Origin: Streptomyces diastatochromogenes
Lineage (GTDB): Bacteria; Actinomycetota; Actinomycetes; Streptomycetales; Streptomycetaceae
Assembly (NCBI GenBank): GCA_026913215.1
Contig: JAPTYK010000001.1
Coordinates: 2,604,001-2,668,000, forward strand
DNA length: 64,000 nucleotides
Direction: 5' to 3'
Shown here: positions 37,645-46,578 of the stretch, one piece after another
How the letters are laid out: every line of letters begins with the position of its first letter
How positions within the stretch are numbered: position 1 is the first letter of the stretch
The notes under the pieces: generated by a model
Seen by the model: the letters and a program-made list of their open reading frames with translations, nothing else
Database searches by the model: none
Told to the model about the DNA's origin: nothing
Position numbers and translations under genes: made by a program

Positions 37645-38789
37645 CGCGGGACTCCGTACACCGTGAGGAGCGAGCGCATGCGGGACTCCGCGCGGGCCGG
37701 GTCCGGGAACAGGCCGAGCCCGTCGGCCAGTTCGTACGCGCGGGCCAGGTGCGGCAGCGAGCGCGCGGACTGGAGGCCGCCGACCATCGTGAAGTGGTCC
37801 TGGTGCCCGGCCAGCCAGGCGAGGAACACCACGCCCGTCTTGTAGAAGCGGGTGGGCGGCTGGAAGAGGTGCCGGGAGAGGGCGACGGTGGGGTCGAGGA
37901 TCTCGCGGAACCCTTCGGTGTCACCGGTGTCCAGGGTCCGCACCGCCTCCGCCGCCAGGGGTCCCAGCGGGTCGAAGACGCCGAGCAGGGCGTGGCTGAA
38001 GCCCTGTTCGTCGCCCGCGATCAGCTCCGGGTAGTGGAAGTCGTCGCCCGTGTAGCAGCGGACGCCCTCCGGGAGGCGCCGGCGCAGGGCGACCTCGCGT
38101 CCGGCGTCGAGGAGGGAGACCTTGATGCCGTCGACCTTGTCGGGGTGGGCGGCGATCACGTCGAGGAAGGTCCCGGTGGCCGCGTCGAGGTCGGACGAGC
38201 CCCAGTAGCCGTCGAGCGCCGGGTCGAACATGGGGCCCAGCCAGTGCAGGATCACCGGCTCGCCCGACTGCCGGAGCAGGTGGCCGTAGAGGTCGAGGTA
38301 GTCCTCGGGGCCGCGCGCGGCGGCGGCGAGGGCGCGGGAGGCCATGAGGACGGGCCGCGCGCCCGACTCCTCGACGACCGCGAGCTGTTCCTCGTAGGCC
38401 GCGCGGATCTCCGGCAGGGTCCCGGAGGCGATCTGGTCGGTGCCGACGCCGCAGGCGATCGAGCCGCCGACCGCCCGCGCCTCGGCGGCCGAGCGGCGGA
38501 TCAGCTCCGCCGCCCCGCCCAGTCCAGGCCCATCCCGCGCTGCGCGGTGTCCATGGCCTCGGCGACCCCGAGGCCGTGGGACCAGAGGTGGCGGCGGAAG
38601 GCGAGGGTGGCGTCCCAGTCGACGGCGGCGGGCGAGTCGGGGTGGTGTCGGCGTACGGGTCGGCGACGACGTGCGCGGCGGAGAAGACCGTACGGGAGGC
38701 CAGGGGCCCGCCGGGGAGAGCGCGAGCGGTTCGGTGCGGGGGGTGTACGCGCGCGTGGTGCCGTCCGGCAGCGGGAGGCGGATCGTCAC
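37641..38789 (-). CDS. DUF993-family TIM-barrel protein (DHDPS-like, frameshifted)
   Basis: About 383 aa. N-terminal VTIRLPLPDGTTRAYTPRTE is followed by the conserved blocks AELIRRSAAEARAVGGSIAC, GVGTDQIASG, VILHWLGPMFDPALDGYWGS, DKVDGIKVSLLDAG and RCYTGDDFHYPELI. These mark the DUF993 family, distantly related to dihydrodipicolinate synthase-type aldolases; the Lys in GIKVSLLD would suit a Schiff base. About three single-base losses fall between 38720 and 38520. GTG start overlaps the stop of the dehydrogenase gene. The reaction is not established for the family. Confidence 0.82.
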   Translation of the reverse strand: MTIRLPLPDGTTRAYTPRTEPLALSPAGPWPPVRSSPPRTSSPTRTPTPPRLARRRRLGRHPRLPPPPLVPRPRGRRGHGHRAARDGPGLGGAAELIRRSAAEARAVGGSIACGVGTDQIASGTLPEIRAAYEEQLAVVEESGARPVLMASRALAAAARGPEDYLDLYGHLLRQSGEPVILHWLGPMFDPALDGYWGSSDLDAATGTFLDVIAAHPDKVDGIKVSLLDAGREVALRRRLPEGVRCYTGDDFHYPELIAGDEQGFSHALLGVFDPLGPLAAEAVRTLDTGDTEGFREILDPTVALSRHLFQPPTRFYKTGVVFLAWLAGHQDHFTMVGGLQSARSLPHLARAYELADGLGLFPDPARAESRMRSLLTVYGVPR

Positions 38790-39937
38790 AGGGTCACCTC
38801 CGGGACGTCCAGGCGGCGGCCCTCGGCGGCCGACCGCAGGCCCAGTTCGGCGAGCTGGACGCCGCGGGCGCCGGCGAGGAGGTCCCAGTGGTACGGCTCG
38901 TCGAGCGCGACGTGCCGGAGGAACAGCTCCCACTGGGCCTTGAAGCCGTTGTCGAACTCGGCGTTGTCGGGGACCTCCTGCCACTGGTCGCGGAAGGAGT
39001 GGGCGGCGGGGAGGTCGGGGTTCCAGACCGGCTTGGGGGTGGCCGAGCGGTGCTGGACGCGGCAGTCGCGCAGTCCGGCGACGGCGGAGCCGTGGGTGCC
39101 GTCGACCTGGAACTCGACGAGCTCGTCGCGGTGGACGCGGACCGCCCAGGAGGAGTTGATCTGGGCGACGGCGCCGCCCTCCAGCTGGAAGATGCCGTAC
39201 GCGGCGTCGTCGGCGGTCGCGGCGTACGGCTCGCCCCGCTCGTCCCAGCGCCGCGGGACGTGCGTGGCGACGTGCGCGGTGACGCTGGTGACCCGGCCGA
39301 AGAGCTCGTGGAGCACGTACTCCCAGTGCGGGAACATGTCGACGACGATGCCGCCGCCGTCCTCCGCGCGGTAGTTCCAGCTGGGGCGCTGGGCGTCCTG
39401 CCAGTCGCCCTCGAAGACCCAGTAGCCGAACTCGCCGCGCACGGAGAGGATCTCGCCGAAGAAGCCGCCGTCGACGAGCCGCTTGAGCTTGAGCAGTCCG
39501 GGGAGGAACAGCTTGTCCTGGACGACGCCGTGCTTGACGCCCTTCGCCTCGGCGAGGCGGGCCAGCTCCAGGGCGCCGGCGAGGTCGGCGGCGGTGGGCT
39601 TCTCGGTGTAGACGTGCTTGCCGGCGGCGACGGCCCTGGTGATCGCGTCGACGCGGGCCGGGGTGACCTGGGCGTCGAAGTAGACGTCGACCGTGTCGTC
39701 GGCGAGGACGGCGTCGAGGTCGGTGGACCACTCGGTGAGGCCGTGGCGCTCGGCGAGGGCGCGCAGGGCGTGCTCGCGGCGGCCGACGAGGACGGGTTCG
39801 GGCCAGAGGGTCTCGCCGTTGCCGAGGTCGAGGCCGCCCTGTTCGCGCAGGGCGAGGATCGAGCGGACGAGGTGCTGGCGGTATCCCATGCGGCCGGTGA
39901 CGCCGTTCATGGCGATGCGGACTGTCCTGCGTGTCAC
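38786..39937 (-). CDS. Gfo/Idh/MocA-family NAD(P)-dependent oxidoreductase
   Basis: Intact 383-aa oxidoreductase. The Rossmann start is RIAMNGVTGRMGYRQHLVRS, the family EKP motif is GKHVYTEKPTAADLAGALEL, and the C-terminal domain contains YWVFEGDWQDAQRPSWNYR and VVDMFPHWEYVLHE. It would oxidise a hydroxyl of a sugar, sugar acid or cyclitol. First gene of the leftward operon; a LacI-type operator lies 71 bp upstream, next to the divergent lacI gene. Confidence 0.9.
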   Translation of the reverse strand: MTRRTVRIAMNGVTGRMGYRQHLVRSILALREQGGLDLGNGETLWPEPVLVGRREHALRALAERHGLTEWSTDLDAVLADDTVDVYFDAQVTPARVDAITRAVAAGKHVYTEKPTAADLAGALELARLAEAKGVKHGVVQDKLFLPGLLKLKRLVDGGFFGEILSVRGEFGYWVFEGDWQDAQRPSWNYRAEDGGGIVVDMFPHWEYVLHELFGRVTSVTAHVATHVPRRWDERGEPYAATADDAAYGIFQLEGGAVAQINSSWAVRVHRDELVEFQVDGTHGSAVAGLRDCRVQHRSATPKPVWNPDLPAAHSFRDQWQEVPDNAEFDNGFKAQWELFLRHVALDEPYHWDLLAGARGVQLAELGLRSAAEGRRLDVPEVTL

Positions 39938-40007
39938 GAAACGTTCCTCTCCGCGGTGCGCGGCGCCCCCGGTCCGTCCGGCCGTCCGGCGGGAAGACCA
40001 CCCGGAT

Positions 40008-40021
40008 AGAAAGCGCTTTCT
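40008..40021. promoter_or_regulatory. LacI-family operator
   Basis: AGAAAGCGCTTTCT, a perfect 14-bp palindrome with central CG, the classic LacI-family half-site pattern. It sits between the divergent dehydrogenase operon and lacI and can control both. Confidence 0.85.
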
Positions 40022-40065
40022 GTCGGGGAGGACGCTAGCCTGCCGACATCACCGCCGACAAGGGC

Positions 40066-40105
40066 CTGGAGGTACGCACACGATGCTGGAGGTACGCACA
40101 CGATG
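40066..40105 (+). repeat. Tandem 20-bp duplication of the lacI ribosome site and start codon
   Basis: CTGGAGGTACGCACACGATG occurs twice, at 40066-40085 and 40086-40105. Each copy carries GGAGG and an ATG. The first ATG opens an 8-codon frame (MLEVRTR, then stop) whose TGA overlaps the real lacI ATG at 40103. Confidence 0.95.
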
Positions 40106-41211
40106 ACCGTCACCCTGGCGGACGTGGCCGCCCGCGCAGGGGTCTCCCCCGCCACCGTCTCCCGCGTCCTGAACGGCAACTACCCGGTCGCCGCGTCGAC
40201 CCGCGAGCGGGTGCTGCGGGCGGTGGACGAGCTCGACTACGTCCTCAACGGCCCCGCGAGCTCCCTCGCCGCCGCCACCTCCGACCTGGTCGGCGTCCTC
40301 GTCAACGACATCGCCGACCCCTTCTTCGGGATCATGGCGAGCGCGGCGCAGAGCGCGATCGGGGAGGGCGCCACCGGGCGCGGCGGGGGCGAGAAGCTCG
40401 CCGTCGTCTGCAACACGGGCGGCTCCCCCGAGCGCGAGCTGACCTACCTCACCCTGCTCCAGCGGCAGCGGGCCGCGGCCGTGATCCTCATGGGCGGCTC
40501 CCTGGAGGACCCGGAGCACCTCGCGGCGACGGCCGGGAAGCTGACGAAGCTGGCGGCGGCGGGGACCCGGGTCGTGCTGTGCGGGCGCCCGCCCGCGCCC
40601 GGCGACGCGAGCGCGGCGGCCCTCGTCTTCGACAACCGGACCGGCGGGCGGCTCCTCGCCGAGCACCTGCTCGGCCTCGGCCACCGGCGGATCGGTTACG
40701 TGGCGGGCCCGGCCGACCGCACCACCACCCGGCACCGCCTGGAGGGCCACCGGGAGGCCCTCGCCGCAGCCGGCGTCCCCGAGGGCCCGACGGTCCACGG
40801 GCCGTACGACCGCGCCTCCGGCCACCGGGCGACCGCCGAACTCCTCGCCCGCGACCCGCACCTCACCGCCGTCGTCGCGGCCAACGACACGGTGGCGCTC
40901 GGCGTCTGCGCGGCCCTGCGCGAACAGGGCCTGTCCGTCCCCGGCGACGTCTCGGTCGCCGGCTTCGACGACCTCCGTTCTCCGTGGACGCGGTCCCGGC
41001 CCTCACGACCGTACGACTGCCCCTGCACGAGACGGGCGTCCGCGCCGGCCGCCTCGCCATGTCCGCCGAGGAGCCTCCTGCGGGCGGGGTGGAGACGGTC
41101 CCGGGGGAGCTGGTGGTGCGGGGGTCGACGGCGGCGCCGCGGGGTAGGGGCCGCTACGAGCCGGCGGAGCCGTTCGCCTTCGCGTCCGCGCAACTGATCG
41201 TTTCAGAATGA
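40103..41211 (+). CDS. LacI-family repressor (one or two frameshifts)
   Basis: About 355 aa. N-terminal HTH: TVTLADVAARAGVSPATVSR, VLNGNYPVAASTRERVL. The periplasmic-binding-protein fold follows (DLVGVLVNDIADPFFGIMA, LLGLGHRRIGYVAGP, VAANDTVALGVCAALREQGL, SVAGFDDLR). A G is missing near 40978 (DDLR-FSVDAVPALTTVRLP). As written the protein ends in AQLIVSE inside the 19-bp terminal inverted repeat; one more missing base near 41143 would instead end it at GSTAAPRG, the more natural place. It faces the operator and very likely represses the dehydrogenase/DUF993/isomerase operon. Confidence 0.9.
41193..41211 (+). repeat. Left terminal inverted repeat
   Basis: ACTGATCGTTTCAGAATGA, exact inverse of the right repeat. 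It overlaps the written 3' end of lacI. Confidence 0.9.
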
Positions 41212-41600
41212 GTCGAGCTGCGGGTCTCGCACTCGCCGGTCTTGGTCGACGGGGTGTCCGGGTGCGTCAGGAAGCTGTCGGCGTCGTAGGGGTGGACGCC
41301 CAGCTCTGCGAGGGTGGCGCTCATGGCCGGGTCCGGCGGGTCGAGCGGGGTGGTGGGCAGCAGTCGCATCAGTCTCTGGTAGGCGGTGACGTTCGCCATG
41401 TCGTCGCCCCTGTTGAACATCTCGATGCGGCCCATCAGCCAGACCGTGTCGGTCCCCATGGGGACCTGATGGACGTCGTCGGGGAGTTCGCCCTCCCAGC
41501 CCGGTCCGGTCAGCGCGTAGGCGTAGACCTGGGCGCCGGAGGACGGATCGGTGGTCGGGGCGCCGAGCGGCCTGGGAGGAAGAACCGGTCCCGGTGTCGA
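41208..41600 (-). pseudogene. C-terminal fragment of a DUF1254-family protein
   Basis: On the minus strand the frame reads DPSSGAQVYAYALTGPGWEG, ELPDDVHQVPMGTDTVWLMG, RIEMFNRGDDMANVTAYQRL. This is the pattern of the middle of DUF1254 proteins (YALTGPGW, TDTVWLLGR). There is no N-terminal half in front of it, and the C-terminal end runs into the left inverted repeat (HSETIS). It is a truncated copy, probably cut when the element inserted or rearranged. Confidence 0.6.
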
Positions 41601-41603
41601 AGG

Positions 41604-42735
41604 TCAGGTGGCTGTACCCGGAGAAGGCTTCTGGCCGGCCTTGTCGACGACGGCGCGTTCGGTCACGGCGGTGCTGACGAGGATGCGTCCGGCTTTGCCA
41701 CCGGCGCTGTCGTCGTCGATGAGGACGGTCCGCTCGCCGAGGTAGGTGAGCTTGCCCTTGTCGAAGATCCATTCGGTGCGCTGATTGCCGTGGTCCTGGC
41801 TGACGGCCACGCCGTGCCGGCCGGACGCGTCCACGGCGTCGTCCACGACCTTCACCCCGGGGATCTTGGCGCGGCCTTGTAGAGTGCCGCCCCGGTCTGC
41901 GGGGGCATCAGGGACTCGCGCAGCGCGTCGCCGATCGTCTGGAACGCCTCCTGGTCGGGGTTGAGGTTCTTGTCCACGCCGGTGTTCTGGGCGTAGACGG
42001 CTGTCAGCAGGGCGTCGGGGTCGGTGGGCAGGGAGGCCAGGTACGTGTAGGTGGGCAGCTGGAGGGAGGGCTCGGTGTTCTTGCCGAGGCTGACGCCTCC
42101 CTCACCGGGCCGGATGCCCGGGTCGAGGGGCCCGGTGAGGAGACCGTCGCGGCTGCCGTCGACGGAGAACCACGCCTGTCGGGGGTGGGTGGTCCCGGTG
42201 CCGTCGTCGTTGTACTGGGCCTTGGCGCCGTCGCCGTCGGCGCCGATCTTCTTGCTCGCGCCGTAGACCTGGCTGGCGATGTAGATGTACTGGTCGTCAC
42301 GGACCTGCGGGGCGGAGGTGCCGGCGGCGACGGCGGCGATGCGGGTCAGCAGCTGGACGGCCTGGGGTGACGCGCCGCCGGGCCCGCGCTCGCTGACCGA
42401 GCCGCCCGGAGCACTGCCCGCCTGAGGGACCGTGGTCGGGGCGTGGGAACCGACGGCGGTCACCGCGATGACCACAGCCACCGCCCCGCGGCCAGCGACG
42501 CCCCGAGGACCAGTCGGCGCCGGGGACGGCCGGGGGCGGCCGCGTCGACCAAGCGCCGGCGCGGTCCGCCTGGCTGGTGGGAGGTGCGGGTGGTGTCCTG
42601 GTCGATCTGTCGCATGAGGAGTTCCTTGTGGTGGAGGTGGCGGCCCGGCGGCAGGTCCCGTTCGGCCGGGGCCGGCAGCAGCCGGGCCGTCTCCTCGCGC
42701 TCGGCCTGTGCGGGCCGGTACGGGGTGGCGTTCAT
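41604..42735 (-). CDS. CU044_5270-family membrane protein, ECF sigma partner (frameshifted)
   Basis: About 370 aa. It starts MNATPYRPAQAEREETARLL, with a cytoplasmic part of about 80 residues, one helix (AVAVVIAVTAVGS) and a large outer domain (DDQYIYIASQVYGASKK, PTYTYLASLPTDPDALLTAV, TEWIFDKGKLTYLGERTVLI). This is the CU044_5270 family, usually paired with a SigE-like ECF gene and presumed to control it; the mechanism is not established. Frame breaks lie near 42490 and 41873. Its ATG overlaps the sigma-factor stop. Confidence 0.82.
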
Positions 42736-43352
42736 CGGGTTCCCTCCTGGACGGACAGGACCGCGAACGCGGCCTCGCTCTCTACCTCTCCGCGCCCCGG
42801 GCGCGGTTCCCGCTCTTCTTCGGCCAGTTGCCGGTCGGTCAGGTCCCGCAGCCTGACCCGCGCGCGCGACAGGCGTGAGCGCACCGTGCCCACCGGTACC
42901 CCCAGCGCGTCAGCGGCCTGCTGGTAGTCCAACCCCGACCACACGCACAGCGCCAGCACCTCCCTCTCCTGACGGCGCAGGCCCCGCACCGCCCGGTGAA
43001 CCGCGTCCAGGCGACGGGCGTCGTCGATCCGCCCGGCCGACTCGTCCGCGAAGTCCTCCACCGGCTCCGGGGCGGGCACCCGGGCCAGGAAGGCGAAACG
43101 CCGACGGACACCGCGTCTGGCGTTGTGCGCCTTGTTCGTCGCGATCCCCAGCAGCCACGGCCGCAGCGATCCCCCCTCCTCTCCGACCTTCTCCCTCGTC
43201 CGCCAGGCGTCCAGGAACGTCGCCGACATCACGTCCTCGGCCACCGACCAGTCGCCGGTCAGCCGGAAGGCATGGTTGTACACCGCCTTCGCATACTGCT
43301 CATAGAGCTCGCCGAACGCCTCGCGATCGCCCGCGCGTATCCGCTCCCGCAT
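42732..43352 (-). CDS. ECF RNA polymerase sigma factor
   Basis: Intact 206-aa ECF sigma factor. Region 2: FGELYEQYAKAVYNHAFRLT, GDWSVAEDVMSATFLDAWRT. Region 4: LRRQEREVLALCVWSGLDYQ, QAADALGVPVGTVRSRLSRA. The ATG gives MRERIRAGDREAFGELY. It is coupled to the CU044_5270 gene by an ATGA overlap, forming the usual pair, and both lie inside the inverted-repeat island. Promoter targets are unknown; autoregulation would be typical. Confidence 0.92.
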   Translation of the reverse strand: MRERIRAGDREAFGELYEQYAKAVYNHAFRLTGDWSVAEDVMSATFLDAWRTREKVGEEGGSLRPWLLGIATNKAHNARRGVRRRFAFLARVPAPEPVEDFADESAGRIDDARRLDAVHRAVRGLRRQEREVLALCVWSGLDYQQAADALGVPVGTVRSRLSRARVRLRDLTDRQLAEEEREPRPGRGEVESEAAFAVLSVQEGTR

Positions 43353-43502
43353 CCCATCTCCTCACTCACGCCCGCACCGGGCCGTATCACCTTCTCTCTC
43401 CGCACACACAGCAGGGTTCCCAGAACGGCACCAAGAAGAATTCCGGGCGTGGGCGTGCCACTTGAACCCGACCCGTTCGAACCCCTGACCGCCGAGCCCG
43501 CG

Positions 43503-43690
43503 ATGCGGACCGAGATCCTCATCGCGGGCTCGGGTCTCCACCGGCGGGCAGAAGCCCGACCGCCAGATCGACGCCCTCGCCGCCACCGGCTGCCGGCGCG
43601 TCCTCGCCGACAAGAAGTCCGGCAAGGACGACCTGCGCCCCGCGCTCAAGGCCTGCCACGCCTTCCCACAGCGCGGTGGCACCCCGGTGG
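43503..43690 (+). pseudogene. N-terminal fragment of a serine recombinase (resolvase)
   Basis: MRTEILI, then, after a frame slip, the resolvase catalytic block RARVSTGGQKPDRQIDALAA (catalytic Ser in VSTGGQ) and RRVLADKKSGKDDLRPALKA. Only about 60 residues remain; the recombinase core and HTH are absent. It runs directly into transposase sequence near VDRHG. Confidence 0.75.
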
Positions 43691-44023
43691 TGCCCGCAGT
43701 CGACCGCCACGGCACCCGCTGGCCGTCACGCTCACCGGCGGCAACCGGCATGACGTCACCCGGCTCGTACCGCTTGGGGACGCGGTCCCACCGATCCGCG
43801 GTCTGCGGGGCGGCCCCGTCGCAGGCCCCGGCGGCTGTTCGCCGACCGGGGCTACGACGTCGAGAAGTACCGCCGCCTGCTGTGCAAGCGCGGCATCAAG
43901 CCGGGGATCGCCCGACGGGGCGCCGTCCACGGCTCCGGACCCGGCACAGTGCGCTGGGTCGTTGAGCGGGCCTTCGCCCGGCCCCACCAGTTCTGCCTGT
44001 GGCGCCTTCGAAAGTCATTCTGA
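43690..44023 (+). pseudogene. 3' remnant of an IS5-family transposase
   Basis: The frame (with at least three breaks) reads VDRHGT, PLAVTLTGGNRHDVTRLVPL, ADRGYDVEKYRRLLCKRGIK, PGIARRGAVHGSGPGTVRWV, VERAFARPHQF. These are the DDE-transposase C-terminal blocks of the Streptomyces IS5 group (catalytic Asp in TGGNRHD and Glu in WVVERAFA lie here). The stop codon lies inside the right inverted repeat. The N-terminal half is missing and replaced by the resolvase fragment. Confidence 0.8.
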
Positions 44024-44033
44024 AACGATCAGT
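44015..44033 (-). repeat. Right terminal inverted repeat
   Basis: TCATTCTGAAACGATCAGT, exact inverse of the left repeat. It carries the stop of the transposase remnant (44021-44023) and, on the minus strand, the stop of the neighbouring kinase gene (44029-44031). Confidence 0.9.
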
Positions 44034-44587
44034 GAGTCCTGAGGCCGGTCGCCGCGAGGACCGCGTCGACGGTCTGCTCGACCGTCTGGTCCGCGTTGTC
44101 GATCCAGACGCCCTGGTCGGAGAGTTCGGCGCGCATGGCCTCGTCGAGGAAGGACCAGTTCGTCGTCAGTTTCTTGTGGCGGGCGTTGTTGCGTTCCCAG
44201 GCCTTGTCCGGGCCGGGGCGAGGATCACCAGGTGGAGGGGAGGGTCCGGGCATGGGCGCGGTAGAAGTCGAGGTGGGAGCGGCGTACGACCACGTCGTCG
44301 AGGACGGGCAGGAAGCCGGCCGCCGCGAAGCTGTCCGCGAGGAGGCAGCCGTGGCGGGCGCGCAGGAGGATCTGCCGGTCCGCCTCCGGGTCGCCGTCCG
44401 GGCTCGGCCAGTGGCCGCCCCGGACGATCAGCTCCTGGAGGTGGTCGACCTCGATGTGCGCGGCGCGGGCGAAGCGCGCCGCGAGGGCCGCCGCGACGGT
44501 GCTCTTGCCGCTTCCGGGGATCCCCGCCAGCAGGACGGCGCCGGGGGCGGGTTCGGGGCTGTCGACGGTGACGTTCTCGAAGGTCAT
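44029..44587 (-). CDS. AAA-type nucleoside/phosphotransferase kinase (one frameshift)
   Basis: About 185-aa P-loop protein: MTFENVTVDS, then Walker A AVLLAGIPGSGKSTVAAALA, HIEVDHLQELIVRGG and VLDDVVVRRSHLDFY. It resembles the chloramphenicol-phosphotransferase/shikimate-kinase-like AAA_33 group; substrate unknown. One base is lost near 44225. Its stop (GLRTH, TGA) is supplied by the right inverted repeat, so its natural C-terminus may have been replaced by the insertion. The ATG overlaps the stop of the EamA gene. Confidence 0.75.
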
Positions 44588-45568
44588 GCGGGCCTTTCCT
44601 CGCCGGTGGGACGGGGGAACGATACGGCCGGGGGTTCCGGGGACGCCAGGGCGTCGCGGCGCGGCGCGAGCGAGGTCAGCGCCACTCCGCCGACGAGCAG
44701 CGCCGCCGCGCACCAGCGGAGCGGGCTCATCGACTCGCCCAGGAACAGGGCCGCCGAGGACATCCCGAAGACGGGGACGAGGAGGGAGAAGGGGGCGACG
44801 GAGGAGGCGGGGTAGCGGCGGAGCAGCCAGCCCCAGGCGCCGAAGCCGAAGACGGTCGTGACCCAGGCGACGTACGCGATGACGCCGATGCCCGTCATGT
44901 CGAGCCCGCGCAGGGCTTCGAGGTCCCGCTCGGGGCCCTCCAGGAGGAGGGAGAGGGCGAGGAGCGGCAGGACCGGGACCGTACTGACCCAGACCATGAA
45001 GTTGAGGGCGTCGGGCGGGAGGCCTTGCGGGTCAGGACGTTGGAGACGCCCCAGCAGACCGCCGCGGCGATCACCAGGGCGAAGCCGGCGAGCGGGCCCG
45101 AGCCGCCCTCGTCGGCGGCGGCGACGCCGATGCCCGCGAGGGCGACGGCCATCCCGAGCACCTGGAGCCGCCGGGGCGTTCGCCGAGGACGGCGAAGGCG
45201 AAGAGGGCGGTGAAGACGGCCTGGGCCTGGAGGACGAGGGAGGAGAGCCCGGCCGGGGCGCCGAGGTCCATGCCGGTGAAGAGCAGGCCGAACTTGGCCA
45301 CGCCGAGGACGAGTCCGACGCCCACGATCCCTCCCCAGGCCCTCCGCGCCGTTCGCGCAGGGGAGCCCCCGTCCCGGGCGACCTTCGGGCGCCCGACGAA
45401 GAACACCGCCGGCAGGGCCGCGACGAGGAAGCGGAGGGCGGAGAAGAGCAGCGGCGGGAAGTGGTCGAGGCCGATCTCGATGACGACGAAGTTGACTCCC
45501 CAGACGGCGGCGACCAGGACGGCGAGGGCGAGGTGGGAGGGGGCGAGGCGGGTGGGGGCGGGGTGCAT
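44584..45568 (-). CDS. EamA/DMT-family transporter (two frameshifts)
   Basis: About 325 aa with ten helices in two EamA repeats: LAVLVAAVWGVNFVVIEIGL, ALRFLVAALPAVFFVGRPKV and, in the second half, LVIAAAVCWGVSNVLTRKA, SSVAPFSLLVPVFGMSSAAL. Single-base losses lie near 45175 and 45020. DMT proteins export amino acids or metabolites; substrate unknown. It is divergent from a lysR gene 100 bp away, a common regulator-exporter pairing. Confidence 0.9.
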
Positions 45569-45668
45569 GTCTTCGAGGATGGTCGCCGTCGACCGTGTAG
45601 CACCAGCACAGGTCTCTTCATGGTGGGATTAAGGAGCCCTACATCCAGGACCCTTCAGGAGCTGCCCC

Positions 45669-46578
45669 GTGCTGGATCTCGGCCGTCTGCGCGCCCTGCA
45701 CGCCGTCGCCGTCCACGGCAGTGTCGGCGCCGCCGCCACCGCCCTCGGCTACACCCCCTCGGCGGTCTCGCAGCAGATCGCGAAGCTGGAGCGGGAGACC
45801 CGCACGACCCTGCTCGAACGCAGCGGGCGCGGCATCCGGCTCACCGACGACGCCCACCAGCTCGCCGCCACCGCCCGCCAGTTGCTGGCGCTCGTCGAGG
45901 AGGCCGAGGTGCGGCTCGAAGAGCGGCGCGGCCGGCCCGCCGGGCGGCTCACGATCGCCTGCTTCGCGAGCGCGGCGCGCGGTCTGATGCCCCGGGCGCT
46001 CGCCGAGCTGGCCCGGCTCCACCCGGAGCTCGACGCCCGCCTCTCGGAGGTGGACCCGCACCTCTCGGTCGACCTGGTGGCGCGGGGCGTGATCGACCTG
46101 GCGGTGGCGCACGACTGGGACATCGCGCCGCTGCCGGTGCCGCCGGGGGTCGAGGAGGTGGTCATCGGCGACGACCGGTGCGACGTCCTCGTCCACCGGG
46201 ACCATCCGCTGGCGGGGCGGGAGGCGGTGCGCCGGGAGGAGCTGGCGGTGGAGCGGTGGATCTCGCAGCCGCCCGGGACGGTCTGCCACGACTGGCTGAC
46301 GCGGACGCTGCGGGCGACGGGGTACGAGCCGCTGATCGTCCATCAGGCCGAGGAGAACCACACGCAGGTGGCCCTGGTGGCGGCCGGTCTGGGCATCGCG
46401 CTCGTCCCGCGTCTGGGCGCGGGCGCTGCCGCCGGAGGTGGTGGCGGTACGGCTGGACCCGGTGCCGACGCGCCGGCTGCACGCCATGTGGCGGACGGGT
46501 GCGGCGCGGCGCCCGGCGATCCGGGAGACGGTCCGTACGCTCCAGGAGCTCTGGCCCGCGATCGCCTCGGCCGGCTGA
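45669..46578 (+). CDS. LysR-family regulator (one frameshift)
   Basis: About 303 aa. N-terminal winged HTH: LDLGRLRALHAVAVHGSVGA, AATALGYTPSAVSQQIAKLE. The co-inducer domain follows (LTIACFASAARGLMPRALAE, LAVAHDWDIAPLPVP). One base is lost near 46422, after which ALPPEVVAVRLDPVPTRRLH continues to ASAG. The GTG start is preceded by AGGAGCTGCCC. Likely regulator of the divergent EamA transporter. Confidence 0.9.

Larger units (their letters stand above)
41193..44033. mobile_element. Mosaic island bounded by 19-bp terminal inverted repeats
   Basis: TCATTCTGAAACGATCAGT at 44015-44033 is exactly inverted at 41193-41211. The right repeat contains the stop codon of an IS5-type transposase remnant, so these are the ends of such an element. 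Inside, from left to right, are a DUF1254 fragment, a CU044_5270 protein, an ECF sigma factor, a resolvase fragment and the 3' end of the transposase. I see no clear target duplication outside the repeats. The structure is a remnant of nested insertion and rearrangement, not an active IS. Confidence 0.75.

Noticed and set aside
41193..44033. Intact, active composite transposon
   Set aside because: Transposase is only a broken 3' half, the resolvase is a fragment, and no target-site duplication is seen.
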